Origin: Clostridiales bacterium
Lineage (GTDB): Bacteria > Bacillota > Clostridia > Oscillospirales > Acutalibacteraceae
Direction: 5' to 3'
DNA length: 10,435 nucleotides
Assembly (NCBI GenBank): GCA_012728445.1
Contig: JAAYFA010000092.1
Location: forward strand, 1 to 10,435
Below are positions 6,366 through 10,435 of this stretch, piece after piece. The translations under genes were made by a program, and so were the position numbers. Positions within the stretch are counted from its first letter, which is position 1. Each line of letters starts with the position of its first letter. The notes under the pieces were generated by a model, which was given only the letters and a program-made list of their open reading frames with translations, was not told the DNA's origin and did not search any database.

Positions 6366-7118
6366 TTGAATGACATCATCATTGAAACTAAAAATTTGAA
6401 GAAAAACTTCGGCAAAAACGAAGTGCTCAAAGGCATTGATTTTACTGCGTCGCGCGGTGAAGTCGTTTGCATTATTGGGGCATCCGGTTCCGGCAAATCA
6501 ACATTTTTGCGTTGTTTGAATCTTTTGGAAATGCCGACATCCGGTGATGTTTTTTATGAAGGCGCCAATATTCTGGATAAATCGACTGACCAATACAAAA
6601 CAAGAACGAAGATGGGTATGGTTTTTCAGCAGTTCAATCTTTTCAATAATCTAACCGTACTGCAAAACTGCATGATAGGGCAAACATCGGTGCTTAAAAG
6701 GTCAACGACCGAGGCGGAAGATACGGCAATGAAATACCTCGATACGGTTGGTATGTCACAGTTTGTTAACGCGAAGCCAAACCAAATTTCCGGCGGGCAA
6801 AAACAGAGGGTCGCCATTGCGCGGGCGCTTTCAATGGAACCCGATGTATTATTGTTTGACGAACCAACGAGTGCCCTTGACCCGGAAATGGTCGGCGACG
6901 TTTTGAATGTCATTTTTTCGCTTGCAAAAAGTGGTTTTACGATGATTGTGGTGACGCACGAAATGGACTTTGCCCGCGAAGTTTCGGACCGTGTTGTTTT
7001 CATGGACGAAGGCGTTATTGCCGAGGAAGGCCCGCCCGAAGTGATATTCAACAACCCGAAAAACGACCGCACCCGTGCGTTTTTAACGCGTATCCTCAAT
7101 AAAAACGGACTACTATAG
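6366..7118 (+). CDS. polar amino-acid ABC transporter ATP-binding protein (GlnQ/HisP family)
   Basis: 250 residues from the TTG start. It is the cytoplasmic ATPase that powers the importer. Every nucleotide-binding motif is present: Walker A GASGSGKST (38-46), Q-loop VFQQFNLF (86-93), ABC signature ISGGQKQRVAIARAL (141-155), Walker B VLLFDEPTSALDPE (161-174) and the H-loop VVTHEMDFAR with His198. FNLF after the Q-loop and EGPPEVIFNNP (221-231) near the C-terminus are typical of the polar amino-acid subfamily. Its start is one base after the permease stop, so translation is probably coupled. It is the last gene of the operon; a strong terminator lies 11 nt after the stop. It could be off by three residues if TTG at 6357 is used. 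Confidence 0.96.
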   Translation: MNDIIIETKNLKKNFGKNEVLKGIDFTASRGEVVCIIGASGSGKSTFLRCLNLLEMPTSGDVFYEGANILDKSTDQYKTRTKMGMVFQQFNLFNNLTVLQNCMIGQTSVLKRSTTEAEDTAMKYLDTVGMSQFVNAKPNQISGGQKQRVAIARALSMEPDVLLFDEPTSALDPEMVGDVLNVIFSLAKSGFTMIVVTHEMDFAREVSDRVVFMDEGVIAEEGPPEVIFNNPKNDRTRAFLTRILNKNGLL

Positions 7119-7129
7119 AAGAATGCAAA

Positions 7130-7174
7130 AAAGCATCCCCTGTTCACTGCTGAACAAGGGATGCTTTCTTTTTT
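7130..7174. terminator. strong bidirectional intrinsic terminator
   Basis: AAAGCATCCCCTGTTC (7130-7145) and GAACAAGGGATGCTTT (7152-7167) form a 16-bp stem with one C-A mismatch and a 6-nt loop, followed on the plus strand by CTTTTTT. On the minus strand the same position becomes a G-U pair and the stem is followed by TTTTTTGC. It ends the importer operon from the left and the small minus-strand gene from the right. Confidence 0.93.
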
Positions 7175-7175
7175 A

Positions 7176-7310
7176 CTACAGTGTGTTGCTGCTACTCATA
7201 AGAGCATTAAGCTTTATAATTTTAAAAAGTTTATTCCAAGTGAAACCTTTTTCTTTATCAATCTCTTTCATGAGCTTTTTTTCTGCACTGTACAGTTCAT
7301 TGAATGTCAT
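7176..7310 (-). CDS. 44-residue orphan small protein
   Basis: Function not recognised. The predicted product begins MTFNELYSAEKKLMKEIDKE and continues KGFTWNKLFKIIKLNALMSS before ending SNTL. It has charged, helix-prone segments, a net positive charge, and neither a signal peptide nor an obvious transmembrane helix. The signals around it make it credible: a TTGACC-16-TATAAT promoter, AGAAAGGA placed 9 nt before the ATG, and a terminator starting 2 nt after the stop. An ATG at 7319 would start directly against the ribosome binding site and is less likely. The longer open frame to 7388 crosses the promoter and is rejected. The transcript of about 200 nt could alternatively act as a regulatory RNA with the frame incidental. 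It lies between two unrelated operons. Confidence 0.6.
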   Translation of the reverse strand: MTFNELYSAEKKLMKEIDKEKGFTWNKLFKIIKLNALMSSSNTL

Positions 7311-7341
7311 ACCGATCATTCCTTTCTCGTTGTGTGTATTC

Positions 7342-7369
7342 ATTATACCACAAATCGAGAGAAGGTCAA
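7342..7369 (-). promoter_or_regulatory. promoter of the 44-codon gene
   Basis: On the minus strand TTGACC (7369-7364), a 16-bp spacer and a perfect TATAAT (7347-7342). The predicted transcription start is near 7335, about 25 nt before the ATG at 7310. Confidence 0.75.
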
Positions 7370-7413
7370 GTGATATTGCACAACTCACCGCCTTGTTCTT
7401 TGTGCAATATCAC
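7370..7413. repeat. perfect 14-bp inverted repeat abutting the small gene's -35 box
   Basis: GTGATATTGCACAA (7370-7383) and TTGTGCAATATCAC (7400-7413) are exact inverted copies separated by 16 bp. The left copy begins at the base next to the -35 box of the minus-strand small gene. There is no T run on either side, so it is not a standard terminator. It may be an activator/repressor site, an RNA hairpin on an unseen transcript, or the ends of a decayed element. Confidence 0.8.
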
Positions 7414-7613
7414 CAATCTAACCGGTTTTGATTATTTATTTACCTTATACAGAAGAGCGCATCGGCGCCCGCTTCTCTTGTATCTATTTCACAACACATG
7501 TGTCTATTTTATGTAGGATGCTACAAAATTATTGCATTATATTCTTCTTGGCCACACTTGGTTTAAAAAGTTTGTAGGATTGACCATTTGATTAGGGTAC
7601 TATATGTTCTGTT
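7414..7613. other. AT-rich intergenic stretch with weak hairpins
   Basis: No gene is recognised between the inverted repeat and the end of the glycerate kinase gene. It contains a bulged hairpin with arms ATACA/TGTAT around a GGCGCC-containing loop (about 7445-7482), the palindrome ACACATGTGT (7494-7503), and a TGTAG/CTACA hairpin (7515-7528). Any of these could end the glycerate kinase transcript, but none has a convincing U run on the minus strand. Only very short open frames are present. Confidence 0.4.
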
Positions 7614-8729
7614 TTACTCCTGTAAATCCATTATAGCGGTCACCGTTATGTTAAACAGGTCCTCCCGGCAGGTCAATTCCAGTTCTTCCAAGCTTTTTGG
7701 GCTGTCGGTTGCGGCATACATGGCGGTGATACCGTATTGTAGCATCTCCTCGGCGCCGTCGCCCAGGCTGCCGTTGATGGCGATGACCGGCTTGCCTTTT
7801 TTTGCGGCTCTTTTTGCGACACCGGCGGGCACCTTGCCTCTGACGCTTTGGGCGTCCATTCGGCCTTCACCCGTAATCACGTAATCCGTATCATAAAGCA
7901 GCACATCAAAATCCGCCGCATCCAGCACGAGGTCAATTCCCGAGCGGAGCGTTCCATCCACAAATGCCACAACACCTGCGCCCATGCCACCTGCCGCACC
8001 GGCACCGGGCAGGGTGCTGACATCCACGCCCAAATCACGCTGTATGAGCTCTGCCATATGGCGCAGGCCGTCATCGAGTTCTTTCACCATTGCGTCACTT
8101 GCACCCTTTTGGGGGGCAAAAACATAAGCGGCCCCCTGCTCGCCGAAAAGTGGGTTGTCCACATCGCAAGCAGCGGTGACGTCAATTTTAACGGGTATTT
8201 TGGGCACCAGTATTCTATCCACACTCGTCATGGAGCTGCCAACGGGGTCGAGTTCCCTGCCATACTCATCCATAAAACGGTAGCCTATAGCTGCCGCCAT
8301 GCCCATACCGCAGTCGTTCGTTGCGCTGCCGCCAAGGCCGAGGATGATGTCTGTGGCTCCCCGCTTTACCGCATCTTGCATCAATGCGCCAACGCCGCGG
8401 GTGGTCGTTTCGGATGGGTCTTTGTCGTCACCCGCAAGCGGCAAACCGGCGCAGGCAGACATATCAATCGCCGCCGTCCCGTTTGAAAGCAGAGCATAAC
8501 CCGCTGTCATCGGCAGTCCGAAGACGCCCGGCACAACCGCTTCCACCCATTCGCCGCCGACAATATTATATAGAGAATAGCTAAGCCCCTCGCCGCCATC
8601 CGCAACGGGCAACTTTGTTATTCCGGCTTTTGGGAGGACGCTGAGGATTGCATCGCCGATGATATCGCATACCTCGGCAGAGGTCAGGGTGCCTTTGAAG
8701 GAGTCGGGGGCGAGCAGGAAACGTGGCAT
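7614..8729 (-). CDS. glycerate kinase (GarK/GlxK family)
   Basis: 371 residues, close to the family's usual 375-385. It phosphorylates D-glycerate with ATP to phosphoglycerate (2-phosphoglycerate in the GarK/GlxK type), feeding glyoxylate, glucarate or serine breakdown into glycolysis. APDSFKGTLTS (7-17) is the N-terminal hallmark. PVADGGEG (41-48), GLGGSATNDCGMGMAAAIGY (131-150), CDVDNPLFGEQGAA (188-201), PGAGAAGGMGAG (241-252) and TGEGRMDAQS (286-295) are the remaining conserved blocks. All are intact, so it should be active. The ATG has AAAGGAG (8737-8743) 7 nt upstream. It stands alone on the minus strand with no linked glycerate pathway gene in the window. No convincing promoter was found; a direct hairpin repeat lies 63 bp upstream. 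Confidence 0.95.
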   Translation of the reverse strand: MPRFLLAPDSFKGTLTSAEVCDIIGDAILSVLPKAGITKLPVADGGEGLSYSLYNIVGGEWVEAVVPGVFGLPMTAGYALLSNGTAAIDMSACAGLPLAGDDKDPSETTTRGVGALMQDAVKRGATDIILGLGGSATNDCGMGMAAAIGYRFMDEYGRELDPVGSSMTSVDRILVPKIPVKIDVTAACDVDNPLFGEQGAAYVFAPQKGASDAMVKELDDGLRHMAELIQRDLGVDVSTLPGAGAAGGMGAGVVAFVDGTLRSGIDLVLDAADFDVLLYDTDYVITGEGRMDAQSVRGKVPAGVAKRAAKKGKPVIAINGSLGDGAEEMLQYGITAMYAATDSPKSLEELELTCREDLFNITVTAIMDLQE

Positions 8730-8791
8730 GGTATATCTCCTTTGTATTTTAAAATCGACGTGTTCTATGTTAATTTAATCTAAAAGAAAAT

Positions 8792-8822
8792 CGGAACGAC
8801 ACAGGGGTCGTTCCCTACGGGG
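8792..8822 (+). repeat. REP-like hairpin repeat, copy A
   Basis: Begins CGGAACGACACAGGG and ends CTACGGGG. GGAACGAC (8793-8800) and GTCGTTCC (8807-8814) form an 8-bp hairpin with an ACAGGG loop. It is identical over 31 nt to copy D (9446-9476) in the same direction, and about 30 nt match, inverted, the copy inside the transposase gene. It is on the 3' side of the transposase. Confidence 0.9.
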
Positions 8823-8843
8823 GGTATTTTAGCGCACATCAAA

Positions 8844-8868
8844 CGGAACGACACGAGGGTGTTACGTA
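8844..8868 (+). repeat. degenerate REP-like repeat, copy B
   Basis: The first 11 bases (CGGAACGACAC) match the other copies exactly, then the sequence diverges (GAGGGTGTTACGTAC). ACAC and GTGT around GAGG still allow a short hairpin, extended by ACG/CGT across a two-base bulge. It lies 21 nt after copy A, forming a pair on that side of the transposase. Confidence 0.65.
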
Positions 8869-8897
8869 CAATCTCCAATACGGAGCGATCGGAATAA

Positions 8898-9407
8898 TCA
8901 TAGGTATTCATCTTGTTGCCATTTCAAAGGGTTTTCATCGATATATTGCCAGACTTCCAAATATCCCTTCTCATCTCGAATTATATGGTCATAGAAGGAT
9001 TTTTGCCATATTTTGTTTTCAAACGGTGGGTATACGCCTGAATTGACACCATCAATATATAATTTTGTTGTTATTGTTTTGAACCGGCGCACCATTTCCG
9101 ATACCGTAGGGAACGACCCCTGTGTCGTTCCGAGTCCTTGTATGGTTGCGTCATGATTGATTGATATGATTGCGTGTAAATGGTTCGGCATCAATACACA
9201 TTTGTCAATATTGATGTCTGTCTCTTTGGCGATGTTCAAAAATCTTTCCTCGGTCATTTTTCCGGCGTCATTTAAAAGGACATTACCGTTTTCTATTTCA
9301 CCAAAAAGATGCGTCCGGCTTTGTGTGCATATCGTAAGAAAATAGGCGTTATTTTGACTATAATCATACCCTTGTAACCGTTGCGGTTTCCTTTGCGGTA
9401 AATCCAA
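8898..9407 (-). CDS. REP-associated tyrosine transposase (RAYT, IS200/Y1-like HUH family)
   Basis: 169 residues. It is an HUH single-strand DNA endonuclease/transposase relative thought to act on REP-type hairpins. YDYSQNNAYFLTICTQSR (14-31) is the N-terminal hallmark. MPNHLHAIIS (73-82) contains the HxH metal-binding pair, His76 and His78. FYDHIIRDEKGYLEVWQYI (138-156) carries the likely catalytic Tyr139, and IDENPLKW closes the domain. Start is TTG: AAAGAGGTG is upstream with its AGAGG 7 nt away, and the resulting MDLPQRKPQR matches the family's usual beginning. Two direct hairpin repeats flank the gene, and a further copy lies inside its reading frame, encoding roughly GLGTTQGSFPTV (91-102). 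All motifs look intact. Confidence 0.93.
   Translation of the reverse strand: MDLPQRKPQRLQGYDYSQNNAYFLTICTQSRTHLFGEIENGNVLLNDAGKMTEERFLNIAKETDINIDKCVLMPNHLHAIISINHDATIQGLGTTQGSFPTVSEMVRRFKTITTKLYIDGVNSGVYPPFENKIWQKSFYDHIIRDEKGYLEVWQYIDENPLKWQQDEYL
9104..9133 (-). repeat. REP-like hairpin repeat, copy C, inside the transposase reading frame
   Basis: Read on the minus strand, 30 nt starting TCGGAACGAC and ending CCCTACGG are identical to copy A's sequence. The orientation is inverted relative to the flanking copies A and D. It is translated in frame without stops, as the residues linking the HUH half to the catalytic-tyrosine half. Confidence 0.88.
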
Positions 9408-9445
9408 AATAACACCTCTTTAAAATCAGAATGATAAGAATCACG

Positions 9446-9476
9446 CGGAACGACACAGGGGTCGTTCCCTACGGGG
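9446..9476 (+). repeat. REP-like hairpin repeat, copy D
   Basis: It is a 31-nt exact direct repeat of copy A, with arms GGAACGAC (9447-9454) and GTCGTTCC (9461-9468). It lies 38 bp upstream of the transposase start, so copies A and D bracket the gene at 654-bp spacing. Confidence 0.9.
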
Positions 9477-9481
9477 TTGAA

Positions 9482-9509
9482 CGGTGCGTTTAATGGGGGT
9501 TAAACACCG
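9482..9509. terminator. hairpin downstream of the M20 peptidase, possible terminator
   Basis: CGGTG (9482-9486) and TTTAA (9489-9493) pair with TTAAA (9500-9504) and CACCG (9505-9509), around a TGGGGG loop with a two-base bulge. It lies 17 nt after the peptidase stop, but no U run follows on the minus strand. A terminator function is uncertain. Confidence 0.35.
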
Positions 9510-9526
9510 GTTGACGGTATAACATG

Positions 9527-10435
9527 TTATTCCCCTGACAACTTTCGGATATAGCGTTTGAAAAAGGCTACGCCATCACCGACTGCGTCAACCGGGCAAC
9601 GCTCGTTTGTGGCGTGGGTGCAAAACAGCAAAGACACATCAACTTTGAAGGGTGAAAAACGATATATGTTCTCACAAATCGGTTCATAGAACCAAGAGTC
9701 CGTGCCGCCCATTACGAGGAATGGCGCGACGGCGGTGTTGCTATCCTCTTGCATGCAAAGTGATTCGATTGTCTTGTATGTTCGCGTTTCCGTCGAGGAC
9801 ATTTCCGACGCTTCTTTGCCCTTTAAGAGTTTAACTGTTACATCCTTGTTTTTAACAACTTTTTTAATATGCTTTTCAATATCGGCAATTTTTGTGCCGG
9901 GCATTTGGCGGAAGTTGACGGTTATTGATGCCGCTTGTGGCAAAACATTCGCCGCAGGGCTCCCCTGTGCCATGGTTACGGCGGTGGTGGTTCTGATCAT
10001 ACAAGCCGCAGGTGGGATTTTTGTAAAAATCTTTTTAATAAGCGGCTTTAAAAGCCAGATGTTACAAGTGATAATTCGCACCGGATAAGTGACACTGCGA
10101 CCAAGAATATCCAGCAGAGTTGACACAAAGGGATAAATTTTCGCCTTAAACTGATTGTTTTCCAAGTCCTTTATAACATCTGCCATTTCGCCAAGGGCTG
10201 TGTGTTTTGGCGGTTGGGCTGAATGGCCGCCTTTTGAGTGGACAGTCACCTCAAAATCCGTATAACCTTTTTCGCCGATACCGATGCCGGCAAGACTTTT
10301 ATTGATAACGCCCTTGACATGAATTGGCAGGATTACCCCGCCTTCGTCAATCACGCTGTCCAAATGAACACCGCGGCTTTTAAGCGTTTCCATAATCGAT
10401 TTTGCGCCGGAGTGGTCCGAGGCGACAACCTCTTC
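9527..10435 (-). CDS. M20 family metallopeptidase (carboxypeptidase S/PM20D1-like), 5' end beyond window
   Basis: 302 residues are visible; the frame is open to the right edge, so the N-terminal part with the HxD zinc motif is missing. M20 enzymes are zinc exopeptidases that remove amino acids from short peptides or N-acyl amino acids. The first visible residues are EEV, matching the family's catalytic Glu region, followed by SGAKSIMETL and VIDEGG (28-33). GGHSAQPPKHTA (69-80) is the dimerisation-domain motif. NVLPQAASITVNFRQMPGT (163-181), MGGTDSWFYEPICENIYRFS (242-261) and THATNER (273-279) match the carboxypeptidase S/PM20D1 pattern GGTDS then HG-NER, with His274 as the likely zinc ligand. 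An internal ATG at 10393 is not the start, because the conserved EEV block lies before it. Substrate unknown. Confidence 0.9.
   Translation of the reverse strand, partial: EEVVASDHSGAKSIMETLKSRGVHLDSVIDEGGVILPIHVKGVINKSLAGIGIGEKGYTDFEVTVHSKGGHSAQPPKHTALGEMADVIKDLENNQFKAKIYPFVSTLLDILGRSVTYPVRIITCNIWLLKPLIKKIFTKIPPAACMIRTTTAVTMAQGSPAANVLPQAASITVNFRQMPGTKIADIEKHIKKVVKNKDVTVKLLKGKEASEMSSTETRTYKTIESLCMQEDSNTAVAPFLVMGGTDSWFYEPICENIYRFSPFKVDVSLLFCTHATNERCPVDAVGDGVAFFKRYIRKLSGE

Noticed and set aside
7560..7620. Plus-strand promoter (TTGACC ... TATATG) before the glycerate kinase 3' end
   Set aside because: The spacer is only 15 bp and it would read antisense into the kinase with no gene to serve.
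7848..8486. 212-codon plus-strand frame opposite glycerate kinase
   Set aside because: It is a shadow of the glycerate kinase gene, rich in His, Cys and Arg without domain features.
8792..9476. CRISPR array
   Set aside because: There are only a few copies, spaced by hundreds of bases with mixed orientation and a RAYT gene between. They are REP-like palindromes.

Overview
The window looks like chromosome of a Gram-positive Clostridia-type bacterium (Bacillota). Supporting signs: strong AGGAGG-type ribosome binding sites, consensus sigma-A promoters (TTGACA-17-TAAAAT and TTGACA-17-TAATAT), a lipobox lipoprotein, hairpin-plus-U terminators, occasional TTG starts, and a RAYT-type REP transposase with palindromic repeats. 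The lineage is inferred from style only; no marker gene is present.

Left part (1-4240): a minus-strand sugar-1-phosphate nucleotidyltransferase with a left-handed beta-helix tail (111-1478) is divergent from a plus-strand pair, a Gfo/Idh/MocA oxidoreductase (1816-2874) and a DegT/DnrJ/EryC1/StrS PLP aminotransferase (2920-4134). The oxidoreductase/aminotransferase pair is the arrangement that oxidises a sugar or cyclitol hydroxyl and then transaminates the ketone, as in NtdC/NtdA of Bacillus kanosamine synthesis. With the divergent nucleotidyltransferase it suggests an amino-sugar or aminocyclitol building block. The substrate cannot be read from sequence. At the left edge there may be a decayed fragment of an FAD-dependent disulfide oxidoreductase.

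Middle (4240-7174): after a remnant of a DUF4143-type ATPase (minus strand) comes a complete polar amino-acid ABC importer operon: lipoprotein receptor, permease and ATPase (the last with a TTG start). It has a clear promoter and a strong terminator. The receptor-permease gap holds an unusually elaborate nested inverted-repeat structure with a possible competing terminator.

Right part (7175-10435): a 44-codon minus-strand gene has its own promoter, ribosome binding site and shared terminator, and a perfect 14-bp inverted repeat abuts its -35 box. Then come a glycerate kinase (minus), a RAYT transposase (minus) flanked by two direct copies of a 31-bp hairpin repeat with a further inverted copy inside its reading frame, and the C-terminal two thirds or so of an M20 metallopeptidase running off the right edge (minus).

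No rRNA, tRNA, CRISPR array or phage gene is visible. The least explained items are the receptor-permease RNA structure, the small gene with its inverted repeat, and the repeat inside the transposase gene.
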